From CAYMZZ01 sp964395095 (GTDB taxonomy: Bacteria; Bacteroidota; Bacteroidia; Chitinophagales; Chitinophagaceae), in NCBI GenBank assembly GCA_964395095.1, contig CAYMZZ010000003.1, positions 62,001 through 126,000 on the forward strand: a DNA stretch of 64,000 bases, given 5' to 3'. Under the pieces are notes generated by a model. The model was not told the DNA's origin and searched no databases. It saw nothing but the letters and a program-made list of their open reading frames with translations. Positions 17,194-25,953 of this stretch are shown here, piece after piece. The position numbers were made by a program, and so were the translations under genes. Positions within the stretch are counted from its first letter, which is position 1. Each line of letters begins with the position of its first letter.

Positions 17194-17819
17194 AGGAGCG
17201 TTATACGTTATACGTTTTACGTTCTACGTATGTTTAGTGTTGAATGTACCAGGTTGGAAGTTCTTGTGAATGCTGGCCCCCGGCATCCAATTGGATCCTT
17301 ATAATAGGTGTAGGTCGGGATAGGGGGACAATATTATTGCAGTAAAACAACTTCTAGATCCCATCGTTGCGCCTGCCTCGCCCTGGCGGTTCTTTTGCTA
17401 CTACGTAGTATTTGTAGGTATTTCGTTGCGTTCGTTGCGACTTCTTTGCGATCGTTGCGTTAAGCCTTTCGCACATTCGATATGGTTGAGACTGCGCTAT
17501 TTTCAACGCAACGGGCGCGAAGAAGTCGCAACGAGCGCGAAGTAGCAAACAAGTTTAAGTGTAACGAGGTAAACTCCCGAGGGTAGTGAGTATGAATGCT
17601 GGTAATGACATCATATGGGGTCCTTTCAGTAAGTGTGAATGGCGAGTTGGGGAATATATCTGCGCCAATCTGCGATGAAATCTGCGCCAATCTGCGGGAA
17701 AACTCGCCTGAACTATGAAGCTGATTAAAGTGCTGAAGCAGTTCCCGCAGATTTATCTAATAACTGCTTATAACTTACAACTTTCAACTTACTACTTACT
17801 ACTTACTACTTACTGCTCA
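17194..17819. repeat. 626-bp convergent intergenic region with four repeat families, including ATCTGCG element copy G
   Basis: Between convergent sprA and the GT-C gene. In order: ACGTTATACGTT words (17198-17232), closely matching those at 3618; an inverted pair of GCGTTGCGACTTCTTTGCG type, arms 17422-17461 and 17504-17541 with about 27 of 30 aligned bases complementary; an ATCTGCG element at 17651-17753 whose perfect 12-base arms are 17689-17700 and 17742-17753, flanked by GGCGAGTT (17641-17648) and AACTCGCC (17701-17708); then ACTTACAACTT and CTTACTACTTACT words to 17821. No gene is visible in this stretch. Confidence 0.8.
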
Positions 17820-19631
17820 CTACTTCCCTCCCGGTATATAAATCGCAAACACCCCATTATTCCACACTTCCCTGTATCCGTGTTCGTTGATAAAATTCTC
17901 AAGGGCTTCATCCCTTTTTTCGTTGATGGTTGCCCAGTTCTCATCAAAATACGGTGGGGGATCGGGCCAGTTGGAGGCTTCGGCTACGGTCTTTATCAAT
18001 TGCCGGACGATCACGGGTCTTTGTCCGGTTTTCGCTTCGGTGCTACGGAGTTCTTTTCCAAAGAAACTGCCTTCATACAGCCAGGGCAAAGCATTGCGGA
18101 GATAGGGACGCGTACGGGTAAGATAATGCATCATGGGGATGGTATGATACATCAGCACTGTATCGCCTTCTTGAAAATATTTTTTCGATTCCGCCAGTAA
18201 TTCATTGATGACCCTGGCACGCTCAGGGGTAGTGTACACATGGCGGATATAAGGGTTATCCACCTGTGCCGTCATCCTCGTGCGATCGTTCCAGTCGAAA
18301 AAGGGATAATAATAAGCCTGGCGCAGCAAAGCAAAAAAGATAAGCAATACGGCCAATAGCCCGATAGTTCGGAATTGACGGTTATCGATCCAGGTTTTGA
18401 GATTCCATCCTGCGCGCGTGCTGTCGAGCTTCCAGTTGGTCTCTAATTGGGTCCAGCGCGAGAAATAATCCACGGCAATGGGAAGCCCAATCCACAACGT
18501 GTACATGCCAACGGTATAGATGCCATCGGAACTGCCCAGGGGGTAAGTGAGAATGATGTACAGGCCCATCAGAGTCAACACCCGGAGGTCCACTGATTTT
18601 TCCGTGGTAAAGATGAGCAGGGCAGCCAGCATGCTGAGGTCGGTAAGTAAAAAGACCATGATGATGTGATTGATCTTATTGCTCCAGATCAACCAGGCAA
18701 ATGCAAGCAGCAGCAGCGTTACTAAAATATTGATAAGGGGTTTGCGCCAGGATGGCCGGTACTGAATAAGATTACACAGCATTGCGGAGGCAAGAATGGG
18801 AATACCAATCATTAGACCATGCTTTACCGCGGAACCATACAGCACAACAAACTGCTTCAGCAATTTTCCGAGTCCGTAATGGCTACTGGCTCCGCCGCTT
18901 CCCATTTCCATCACCAGTTTCACGGCTCCCAGGAATATATCAAGTTGCCCGGTAGCCATACCAAAAGCGATCATTACGCCCATTCCCGCAATAAAGCCTC
19001 CGCCAAAAATAAAAGCGAGGCGGAACATGCGGCCCCAACTGTATTGTTGCAGGTAGCCATAATAGAATATAGCCAGTACCAGGCCCAGGTTTACCAGGCT
19101 GGGAATTCTTGCCAGGGTTTCAAAAGCTACCATCATCCCTGCCAGGAAGATCAGGAAAGGTTTGTTGCGCTTCAGCCCGTTAAACAGAAAGAGGGCACAA
19201 AGCATATAGAGCAGCATGCAGAGATAATTGTAATGGAACATGCGAATGTTGTTGGCGATAACCAACAAAGCAAACAAGAGTCCAAGCCTTAATGCCGCTT
19301 TGCCCAGGTAAGGACGCAGGAGTTTATAAGCCAGCATGCAGGTAATGCCCAGGGTAAAGGCGCCCAGCATTCGGTGACCCCAGATACCCATGGTCGGGAA
19401 AAGATAATCGAAAGCGCCTCCCACTACACCTGAAAGCCAAAACATGAATGTGTACTGCACCGCTTCGGGATCTGTATATATATTACGGTAGAATACTGCA
19501 TTCAATCCTTCATCCGAGAGATCAAGACCCTGGAAAGTCATCAGGATACAGTAAAGAAAAACGAGGCCGGCAAAAGCCCAGGATGGCATCCGTTCAAAAA
19601 AAGGAAGAACCGAAAAAGATTGTTTGGACAT
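17820..19631 (-). CDS. polytopic GT-C-type membrane glycosyltransferase
   Basis: A 603-residue integral membrane protein with about 11-13 hydrophobic segments between residues 18 and 430 and a soluble C-terminal domain (about 440-603). The first extracytoplasmic loop has DLSDEG at residues 37-42, the acidic pair D40-E41 resembling the catalytic DE motif of GT-C enzymes (ArnT, PMT, dolichyl-phosphate-mannose users). It would transfer a sugar from a polyprenyl-phosphate donor on the periplasmic face. It lies head-to-head with the sugar operon that encodes a possible donor system, so a role as the final transferase is attractive but unproven. Confidence 0.6.
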   Translation of the reverse strand: MSKQSFSVLPFFERMPSWAFAGLVFLYCILMTFQGLDLSDEGLNAVFYRNIYTDPEAVQYTFMFWLSGVVGGAFDYLFPTMGIWGHRMLGAFTLGITCMLAYKLLRPYLGKAALRLGLLFALLVIANNIRMFHYNYLCMLLYMLCALFLFNGLKRNKPFLIFLAGMMVAFETLARIPSLVNLGLVLAIFYYGYLQQYSWGRMFRLAFIFGGGFIAGMGVMIAFGMATGQLDIFLGAVKLVMEMGSGGASSHYGLGKLLKQFVVLYGSAVKHGLMIGIPILASAMLCNLIQYRPSWRKPLINILVTLLLLAFAWLIWSNKINHIIMVFLLTDLSMLAALLIFTTEKSVDLRVLTLMGLYIILTYPLGSSDGIYTVGMYTLWIGLPIAVDYFSRWTQLETNWKLDSTRAGWNLKTWIDNRQFRTIGLLAVLLIFFALLRQAYYYPFFDWNDRTRMTAQVDNPYIRHVYTTPERARVINELLAESKKYFQEGDTVLMYHTIPMMHYLTRTRPYLRNALPWLYEGSFFGKELRSTEAKTGQRPVIVRQLIKTVAEASNWPDPPPYFDENWATINEKRDEALENFINEHGYREVWNNGVFAIYIPGGK

Positions 19632-20050
19632 GATGGCAGAGGTTGGGTTCGATTAGCGGATAAATATAGGCATGACCCTCCGAAATACATAGCGGCTACA
19701 GGGGATTCCTTTCAGCAGAATCTTGCAAAAGAAATTTTTGACCTTAGCCGCTCAAAATAGTAGGATTAAAGAAGTTTTTTTTATACATTTGAGCCGCAAT
19801 GCCTAACGCATTGACCTTCATTTGATTGGTAGCACCTAATACCAGCCTGTAATTTTGGCCTTCAAAGAGTTAAACTGCGAAAGCACCAGAATTATCGCTA
19901 AGTACCCAATGTTCCTATTGTTTATTCCATGCCATTTCATTGTTGAATGATCATTGATCATCCGAGCCTACTGAATGCCCAAAGTCCAGTAATAGCCTGC
20001 AAAAGCCGGGTAAACCGTAACTATTTAAACTTATATAACCGAATCATCAG
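19632..20050. other. divergent intergenic region and long leader of the sugar operon
   Basis: No gene is seen. A minus-strand box TATATTTA (19663-19670) could serve the GT-C gene. On the plus strand TACATTTG (19784-19791) is a perfect -7 box, which would give the sugar operon a leader of about 250 bases. The leader contains a 15-base palindrome of ATGATCA arms (19947-19961). This is the only clear long leader in the window, so it may hold regulatory structure, but no known riboswitch was recognised. Confidence 0.5.
19784..19791 (+). promoter_or_regulatory. -7 box (TACATTTG) of the sugar operon
   Basis: Exact TAnnTTTG match after a T-run; transcription would start near 19797 and read through the ten co-directional sugar genes to 29404. 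Confidence 0.65.
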
Positions 20051-21061
20051 ATGGCAAACATTACAGTTGGCGTTATAGGCTATGGATATTGGGGGCCTAA
20101 TATCGTACGTAACTTCTTCAGCACGCCGAATTGCACCGTAAAGACAGTGGCCGACGGAAGGCCGGAACGTTTGGCGGCTTTAGCCAAAACCTATCCCGGC
20201 ATCCAGGGCATTTCATCAGGCCAGGACCTGATCAACGATCCCGAAATTGATGCAGTGATCATTGCCACGCCAGTATTCACGCATTTCGCGTTGGCCAAAG
20301 AGGCCTTGCTAAAGGGCAAGCATGTGCTGATCGAAAAGCCCATTACCTCTACGGTAGCGGAGGCCGAGGAGCTGATCAATCTCGCCGAGCAAAAGGGACT
20401 CACCCTGATGGCTGACCATACTTTTCTTTATACGGGCGCCGTACAGAAAATGAAAGAGCTCATTGAGAATGGTACGGTGGGCACGCCCCGTTATTTTGAT
20501 TCTTCCCGTATCAACCTGGGACTGTTTCAGCCTGACGTGAATGTGCTGTGGGACCTGGCTCCGCATGATATTTCCATTCTTACCTACCTCATCACCGAAG
20601 AGCCGATAAGCATCAACGCCACCGGCATTTCACATACAAGAAATAATATCGAGAACATAGCCTACATGACGGTCAACTATGCGTCGGATTTCATCGCGCA
20701 TTTCAACTGCTCATGGACCTCGCCTGTGAAAGTACGGCAAACCCTGATTGGCGGGGATAAAAAGATGATTGTGTACAACGACCTGGAGCCCTCTGAAAAA
20801 GTGCGGATCTATGATACCGGTTATGATCACAAAACGGATTTAGACAAAACCCGCATCATGGTCGACTACCGAACGGGCGATGTGTATATTCCAAAACTTT
20901 CGACGAAAGAAGCCCTGGCAGGAGTGGCGGCCGATTTTGTGGGTTCGGTTATCGACAAAAGAAAGCCACTATCGAATGCGCACCTGGGTATGCAGGTAGT
21001 GAAGATTTTGGAAGCATCGCAGATTTCAATTAAAAACAATGGTAAAGAAGTAAAAATATAA
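20051..21061 (+). CDS. Gfo/Idh/MocA-family nucleotide-sugar dehydrogenase
   Basis: A 336-residue NAD(P)-dependent oxidoreductase. The Rossmann loop is GVIGYGYWGPNIVRNF (residues 7-22) and the family signature EKPITSTVAEAE lies near residue 97. Next to an acyltransferase and a DegT aminotransferase it resembles WbpB/WlbA or GnnA, which oxidise the 3-OH of UDP-GlcNAc or UDP-GlcNAcA to a keto group for transamination. The exact substrate cannot be read from the sequence. First gene of the operon; the acyltransferase starts three bases after its stop. Confidence 0.85.
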   Translation: MANITVGVIGYGYWGPNIVRNFFSTPNCTVKTVADGRPERLAALAKTYPGIQGISSGQDLINDPEIDAVIIATPVFTHFALAKEALLKGKHVLIEKPITSTVAEAEELINLAEQKGLTLMADHTFLYTGAVQKMKELIENGTVGTPRYFDSSRINLGLFQPDVNVLWDLAPHDISILTYLITEEPISINATGISHTRNNIENIAYMTVNYASDFIAHFNCSWTSPVKVRQTLIGGDKKMIVYNDLEPSEKVRIYDTGYDHKTDLDKTRIMVDYRTGDVYIPKLSTKEALAGVAADFVGSVIDKRKPLSNAHLGMQVVKILEASQISIKNNGKEVKI

Positions 21062-21064
21062 GGT

Positions 21065-21553
21065 ATGGAAACAGTAACCATCAATAATGACCGTCAGAGT
21101 CTGAATAATGTAACCATTGGCGAAAATGTTCGCATATTCAATTTTGTGAACGCTTATGGCTGCACCATCGGCGACAATAGCAAAGTGGGCGCCTTTGTGG
21201 AAATTCAGAAAGGAGTAACCATCGGACGTAGTTGTAAAATATCGAGCCATACTTTTATCTGTGAAGGTGTGCATATCGAGGATAATGTTTTTGTGGGGCA
21301 TGGCGTTATGTTTACCAACGACCTGTTTCCCCGCGCCACCAATCCCGATGGCAGCATGCAAACCGATGCCGACTGGAAGTGTATAGAAACCATAGTGAAG
21401 AAGGGCGCTTCCATCGGCAGCAATTCTACCATTCTTTGTGGAATCACCATTGGCGAGAATTCCATGATTGGCGCTGGCGCTGTGGTTACGCGCGATGTTC
21501 CCGCCAATACTATTGTGGCTGGCAATCCGGCCAAGCCCATCAAAACCATTTAG
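21065..21553 (+). CDS. left-handed beta-helix sugar acyltransferase
   Basis: A 162-residue protein made mostly of hexapeptide repeats (IGENV, IGDNSKVG, IGRSCKIS, IEDNVFVG, IGSNSTIL, IGENSMIG), the left-handed beta-helix of trimeric acyltransferases. The loop GHGVMFTNDLFPRA places a histidine and asparagine like those of WbpD/WlbB and FdtC, which N-acetylate 3-amino sugars from acetyl-CoA. The order dehydrogenase-acyltransferase-aminotransferase matches the Wbp/Wlb diacetamido-sugar pathway. It is 24 bases ahead of the aminotransferase. Confidence 0.87.
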   Translation: METVTINNDRQSLNNVTIGENVRIFNFVNAYGCTIGDNSKVGAFVEIQKGVTIGRSCKISSHTFICEGVHIEDNVFVGHGVMFTNDLFPRATNPDGSMQTDADWKCIETIVKKGASIGSNSTILCGITIGENSMIGAGAVVTRDVPANTIVAGNPAKPIKTI

Positions 21554-21577
21554 TACCCTTTACCTAAGCCTACCATA

Positions 21578-22678
21578 ATGAATAAAAAGATCAATTGCCT
21601 GGACCTGAAAGGACAGCACCAGCAAATAAAGCAGGAAGTATTTGAAGCATTTGAAAAAGTATATGAGAACACCGCATTTTCAGGAGGCTCATTTGTAGAG
21701 TCATTCGAAAAGGACTTCGCCCGGTTTTGCGATACCCAATATGCCATAGGGCTCAATAATGGCACATCTGCCTTGCACCTGGCGATGATCTCCCTCGGCA
21801 TTGGCGCCGGAGATGAAGTAATTGTTCCCGCCAACACCTTTATTGCTACAGCCTGGGGTGTATCCTATGTTGGCGCTACACCGGTATTCGTGGATTGCCT
21901 GCCCGATACCTGGGAGATAGATCCGGCACGTGCCGAAGCCGCCATCACTCCGCGTACCAAAGCCATTGCCGGCGTACACCTGTATGGACAGCCTTTTGAT
22001 GTGGATGCCATCGCGGCCATTTGCAAAAAGCATGGTCTCTTTCTGATTGAAGATGCAGCACAGGCGCAAGGTGCACGCTACAAGGGTAAGCTTGTTGGCG
22101 GCTTTGGAGAAATGGCCTGCTTTAGCTTTTACCCCGGCAAAAACCTGGGAGCCTGCGGCGAAGCCGGTGGCATTACCACTAATAATGAGTCGTATTACAA
22201 GCACCTGCAGAGCTTGCGTAGCCATGGAATGACCGTGCGCTATTATCATGATGAGCTCGGATTCAATATGCGCATGGGCGGTCTGGAAGGCGCTTCACTT
22301 TCCATCAAACTCAAGTACCTGCCCGACTGGAATAAACGTCGCCAGGAGATTGCGCGACGGTACCAGAAAGAAATCAGTAATAATAAAATTCAAATGCAGG
22401 TGCAACCGGAAGGGCATGAGTCCGTATTCCACCTGTTTGTGGTCACAACAGCCGACCGGGAAGGGCTGATAAAGTACTTAAACGAGCGAAATATTTTTCC
22501 AGGGCTGCACTATCCCGTTCCCTGTCATTTGCAGAAAGCATATACGCATTTGGGGTACCAAAAAGGCGACTGTCCCCATTCGGAATACCTGGCCGAGCAT
22601 TGTGTTTCGTTGCCCATGTATGCAGAACTGACGGATGATGAAGTGAAATATGTAATTGACACGCTTAACCAATACTGA
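21578..22678 (+). CDS. DegT/DnrJ/EryC1-family sugar aminotransferase (first of two)
   Basis: A 366-residue PLP aminotransferase. It has the substrate loop NNGTSALHLAM, the PLP-stacking EDAAQAQGARYKGK and the lysine loop FSFYPGKNLGA with K188 forming the internal aldimine. Enzymes of this group transfer an amino group from glutamate to a keto sugar nucleotide. Beside a Gfo/Idh dehydrogenase and a beta-helix acyltransferase it is most like WbpE/WlbC/GnnB (3-amino group). The stop is two bases from the next ATG, showing tight operon packing. Confidence 0.9.
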   Translation: MNKKINCLDLKGQHQQIKQEVFEAFEKVYENTAFSGGSFVESFEKDFARFCDTQYAIGLNNGTSALHLAMISLGIGAGDEVIVPANTFIATAWGVSYVGATPVFVDCLPDTWEIDPARAEAAITPRTKAIAGVHLYGQPFDVDAIAAICKKHGLFLIEDAAQAQGARYKGKLVGGFGEMACFSFYPGKNLGACGEAGGITTNNESYYKHLQSLRSHGMTVRYYHDELGFNMRMGGLEGASLSIKLKYLPDWNKRRQEIARRYQKEISNNKIQMQVQPEGHESVFHLFVVTTADREGLIKYLNERNIFPGLHYPVPCHLQKAYTHLGYQKGDCPHSEYLAEHCVSLPMYAELTDDEVKYVIDTLNQY

Positions 22679-22680
22679 TC

Positions 22681-23709
22681 ATGCTTTCGGCAAAGCTTAG
22701 AAAATGTGTGGAAGGTCTTCAACTGCGACTGCAGGGGTTGACGGTGCTCACCGAAGCCGCTTCGGGGCCTTATGTTGTGACGCCTGTGCTGGCCGCGCTG
22801 GCCGGTGCCAGGGTTGTTGCTTACTCAAGGACAACACGATACGGCACGGTGGAGCAGGTATTTGAAGCCACGCGGAAGCTGGCGGAGGAGGCGGGTGTGC
22901 AGGTGGAATTAGTGCACGAGATTACACCCGAAATTGTTGCTTCTGCCGACATTATCACCAATTCAGGGCACCTGCGGCCACTGAACCGCGAAATGCTGCA
23001 ACATGCCAAAGATGGCCTGGTAATACCATTGATGTATGAAGCCTGGGAGTGGCGCGATGCGGATATGGATATCCAATATATCCGCGAACGCGGGTTTAAA
23101 CTCGGCGCCACCAACGAAAGACATCCCGATGTGGATGTATTCAGTTACCTGGGCGATATGGCCCTGCGACAGATATTTGAAGCGGGCACCTGCCCTTATA
23201 AGAACAAATTCATCCTGCTCTGCAATAATGATTTTGGTCCTTATATCGCCAAAGTGCTGGCCCGCAATTGTGAGGCGCTGGCCGTGGTTGATCTCGACGA
23301 CAATCGCGGAAAATATGCCGACCTGGCGAATGTTACCTGGCTGGGCGGATTCCCGGAAATAAAAATTCCAGCATCGTTCCGGGATGCGGAAGCGGTGCTG
23401 TTTACTGCCTATCCTTTCGACCAGGAATGGATTGGTCAATCGGGGCCCATCCGGATTTCATCGCTGAAGGAACAACTGTCTGATCCCTATATACTGCGCT
23501 ATGCGGGCGATGTGAATACAAGGGACCTTCAACAGGCAGGTATTCGCTTTTTTCCCGAACAGGTAGCCAGTGGTCATATGGGCATATTGCCTTCTGCTAT
23601 TGGCTACGATCCTATCATTCGCCTGCAGGCCGGCGGATTGAAATCGGCCGAAGCGTTGGTGACAGGCGAACATTTTTATAAAAACCTACCCATTGTAGAA
23701 CTGCTATGA
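22681..23709 (+). CDS. unrecognised two-domain Rossmann-like protein of the sugar operon
   Basis: A 342-residue soluble protein that I do not recognise as a named family. Two alternating beta-alpha halves are visible: residues 15-170, with TEAASGPYVVTPVLAALAGA and ADIITNSGHLRPLN, and 175-342, with NKFILLCNNDFGPYIAKVLA, which looks like a degenerate dinucleotide-binding turn. This resembles the lay-out of 2-hydroxyacid or SAHH-type dehydrogenases, but the GxGxxG loop and a catalytic His/Glu pair are not clear. The gene overlaps the formyltransferase by four bases (ATGA), so it is co-translated with it and probably acts on the same sugar. Confidence 0.55.
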   Translation: MLSAKLRKCVEGLQLRLQGLTVLTEAASGPYVVTPVLAALAGARVVAYSRTTRYGTVEQVFEATRKLAEEAGVQVELVHEITPEIVASADIITNSGHLRPLNREMLQHAKDGLVIPLMYEAWEWRDADMDIQYIRERGFKLGATNERHPDVDVFSYLGDMALRQIFEAGTCPYKNKFILLCNNDFGPYIAKVLARNCEALAVVDLDDNRGKYADLANVTWLGGFPEIKIPASFRDAEAVLFTAYPFDQEWIGQSGPIRISSLKEQLSDPYILRYAGDVNTRDLQQAGIRFFPEQVASGHMGILPSAIGYDPIIRLQAGGLKSAEALVTGEHFYKNLPIVELL

Positions 23710-24647
23710 GCCAGGAAAGAAATATTATCGCTATAGGTCGGTCCCGATATTTATATGATGGAATCCGTTATGTGCAGCAAAACGGGTATCGGGTTCGCGC
23801 TATAATAACCGAGGAAGCATACGACGAGTATGACGTGAAGCAGGAAGATTTTGAAAAGCTGGCCGGTGAAATCGGGGCGGCGTTTTTTGTAATTCGCTCG
23901 CTCGACAAGCCGGAACTGTTGGAAATCCTCGAAAAGAATAATGTGCGTGCCGCCATCAGCGCCAATTGGAAATATACCATTCCGCCCAAAGTACTGGATC
24001 GTTTTCCCTGTGGTATCCTGAATTATCATTTGGGAAACCTTCCGGACTACAAAGGCAATGCCACCGTTAACTGGACCATCATTAATGGAGAACCCTATAT
24101 CAATGGGAATATTCATAAGATGGATCCGGAGCTGGATGCCGGTGATATTATTGCCCGTGCTCCGATTCCCATTTCAGGCGACATTTATATACGGGATATA
24201 CTTATTGAAGCTGAGAAGCAGGCACCGGTACTGTACAAAAAAGCGCTTGACCTGGTATGGGACAATCCAGGCGCCTATGATCTGAAGGGGTCGGTGAACG
24301 GACTACGTTGTTATCCACGTTTGCCGGAAGACAGTCAGATCAACTGGCAGGCAAGAACAGAGGAAGTAGTGCGCCTGGTACGTGCTTCTTCAGAACCCTA
24401 TAAGGGCGCGTATAGCTTTCTCAACGGTGAGCAGGTAATTATATGGCGGGCCCGTGTACATTTTCCGGAAAACCGCTTTCTGGCCATACCCGGCCATGTG
24501 GTAGAGATCCGGAAAGATAAGGGTAGCGTTTTGGTAGCTGCCGCCGATGCGATGGTGGAGGTGCAGGAGATAGAGGTTAAGGGCGAACGCATGCCCGCAG
24601 CGGACTATATAAAAAGTATTCGTGTCCGATTCAAACAACAGCTATGA
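23706..24647 (+). CDS. sugar N-formyltransferase (Fmt/ArnA-N family)
   Basis: A 313-residue formyltransferase that would use N10-formyl-tetrahydrofolate. The catalytic triad of the family is present: N106 and H108 in ILNYHLGNLPDYKG, and D144 in ELDAGDII. The C-terminal part (about 205-313) fits the OB-like Fmt C domain. It is a sugar enzyme rather than tRNA Fmt, judging by the operon and the divergent N-terminus. Relatives are the ArnA N-terminal domain, VioF, FdtF and WlaRD. The amino acceptor is presumably made by one of the two DegT enzymes. It overlaps both neighbours by four bases. Confidence 0.85.
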   Translation: MSQERNIIAIGRSRYLYDGIRYVQQNGYRVRAIITEEAYDEYDVKQEDFEKLAGEIGAAFFVIRSLDKPELLEILEKNNVRAAISANWKYTIPPKVLDRFPCGILNYHLGNLPDYKGNATVNWTIINGEPYINGNIHKMDPELDAGDIIARAPIPISGDIYIRDILIEAEKQAPVLYKKALDLVWDNPGAYDLKGSVNGLRCYPRLPEDSQINWQARTEEVVRLVRASSEPYKGAYSFLNGEQVIIWRARVHFPENRFLAIPGHVVEIRKDKGSVLVAAADAMVEVQEIEVKGERMPAADYIKSIRVRFKQQL

Positions 24648-25588
24648 CGGCTACATCACCCATACAGGTTTCTGTCATTATACCCATCTACAATGAGTAT
24701 GAGGGAATACCTTTTCTGGTCGAAAGTCTCAACGCATTTTTTGCGGAGCAATCCTTTTCGGCTGAAGTCATTTTTGTGAACGATGGTTCACATGATGGTT
24801 CGGTTGATCGGCTGGCATCGGTGGAGCATAAAACGTATAAGGCAAAGCTGATCAGTTTTTCCCGCAATTTCGGTTCACATGCTGCGCTGCGTGCGGGTAT
24901 TGCGCAGGCCAGTGGTGATTTCATTTGCTTTAACTATGCCGACTTGCAGGATCCCCTCGAACTGATCCTGACCATGGGAGAAAAGATGAAGAATGGTGCC
25001 GATATTGTGTGGGCCCACCGCGAGAGCACCAAAGTGAGCTGGAGCGAGAAAACCTTTTCCCGATTCTATGCCTACCTCATGCAAAAGTTCGCCTTCCGCA
25101 ATTTCCCGGAAAAAGGTTTCGATATCGTGATGTTTAACCGAAAAGTGGCCGATGAGGTGAACAAAAATGTGGAAGCGAATTCATCCATCTTTCTGCAGAT
25201 ACTGGGGCTTGGCTTCCGGCAGGAATCTATTTCCTATAAGAAGAGAGAACGACAGACCGGTGTGAGCAAATGGACCCTGTCGAAGAAGATCAAACTCTTC
25301 ATCGACTCATTTGTTGCCTTTTCTTATGCGCCCATCCGTTTTGTAACCATTGTTGGAATTATCTTTTTTATTGTGGGTATGATATGGACGCTCTATATCG
25401 TGATCCGCAAGATTTTCTTCCAGGATCTGGCCGCTGGCTGGCCCGCTTTGATGTCGATCCTGATGATAGGTTTTGGCATTACCAATATATCGCTCGGTAT
25501 TATTGCCGAGTACCTTTGGCGTACCCTTGATGCCAGCCGCAAGCGCCAGGTGTATATTATTGATGAAATCAAAATTTTGAAGGAATGA
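24644..25588 (+). CDS. GT2 polyprenyl-phosphate glycosyltransferase (ArnC/GtrB/DPM-like)
   Basis: A 314-residue GT2 enzyme with a cytosolic GT-A domain (about 1-225) and two C-terminal membrane helices (about 232-258 and 268-296). Motifs are VSVIIPIYNEYEGI, the nucleotide site FVNDGSHDGS, the DxD-like ADLQDP and KKRERQTGVSKW near the membrane. This is the architecture of ArnC, GtrB and dolichyl-phosphate-mannose synthase, which load one sugar on undecaprenyl phosphate. It is followed directly by an SMR-type gene, as arnC-type genes often go with flippase genes. Confidence 0.88.
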   Translation: MTATSPIQVSVIIPIYNEYEGIPFLVESLNAFFAEQSFSAEVIFVNDGSHDGSVDRLASVEHKTYKAKLISFSRNFGSHAALRAGIAQASGDFICFNYADLQDPLELILTMGEKMKNGADIVWAHRESTKVSWSEKTFSRFYAYLMQKFAFRNFPEKGFDIVMFNRKVADEVNKNVEANSSIFLQILGLGFRQESISYKKRERQTGVSKWTLSKKIKLFIDSFVAFSYAPIRFVTIVGIIFFIVGMIWTLYIVIRKIFFQDLAAGWPALMSILMIGFGITNISLGIIAEYLWRTLDASRKRQVYIIDEIKILKE

Positions 25589-25953
25589 TAAAAGCGGTGA
25601 TGCTTTGTGTGTTGTATGCGTTTCTCAACGTGAGTGGCGCCGCCCTTATCAAGTGGAAATTGAAGGGGAGGACCCTCGCGGCCCTGAACGACTGGCTGCG
25701 ATTGCTTTTGGAACCGCAGGTAATTGCCGCTTTCGCGCTCATATTTCTGTCGATGCTTGTGATCTTTAAAGCACTATCCCTCGCCAATTTCAGTTTTGTG
25801 ATTCCAGTGTCGGCAGGAGTTAATTTTTTATTGACGGTTATTGCCGGTTATTTCATTTTCAGGGATCAATTAAATTATGTTTCTTTCATCGGCTTCGCGC
25901 TGATTATCTCTGGTATATTATTGTTAAGCATTAATAATTCTCAACATGCCTGA
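25585..25953 (+). CDS. SMR/EamA-type small membrane protein, ArnE-like flippase candidate
   Basis: A 122-residue protein with four hydrophobic segments (about residues 3-20, 45-66, 72-92, 98-116), the size and topology of the small multidrug resistance superfamily. IPVSAGVNFLLTVIAGYFIFRDQL resembles ArnE/ArnF, which flip undecaprenyl-phosphate-aminoarabinose. It overlaps the polyprenyl-sugar synthase by four bases and the next gene by eight, strongly suggesting the same pathway. ArnE and ArnF work as a pair in Escherichia coli; only one such gene is here, so a homodimer would be needed. Confidence 0.75.
   Translation: MIKAVMLCVLYAFLNVSGAALIKWKLKGRTLAALNDWLRLLLEPQVIAAFALIFLSMLVIFKALSLANFSFVIPVSAGVNFLLTVIAGYFIFRDQLNYVSFIGFALIISGILLLSINNSQHA

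Noticed and set aside
17194..17819. Small reading frames in the sprA convergent gap
   Set aside because: They are made of repeat words and the hairpin arms and have no protein-like composition.
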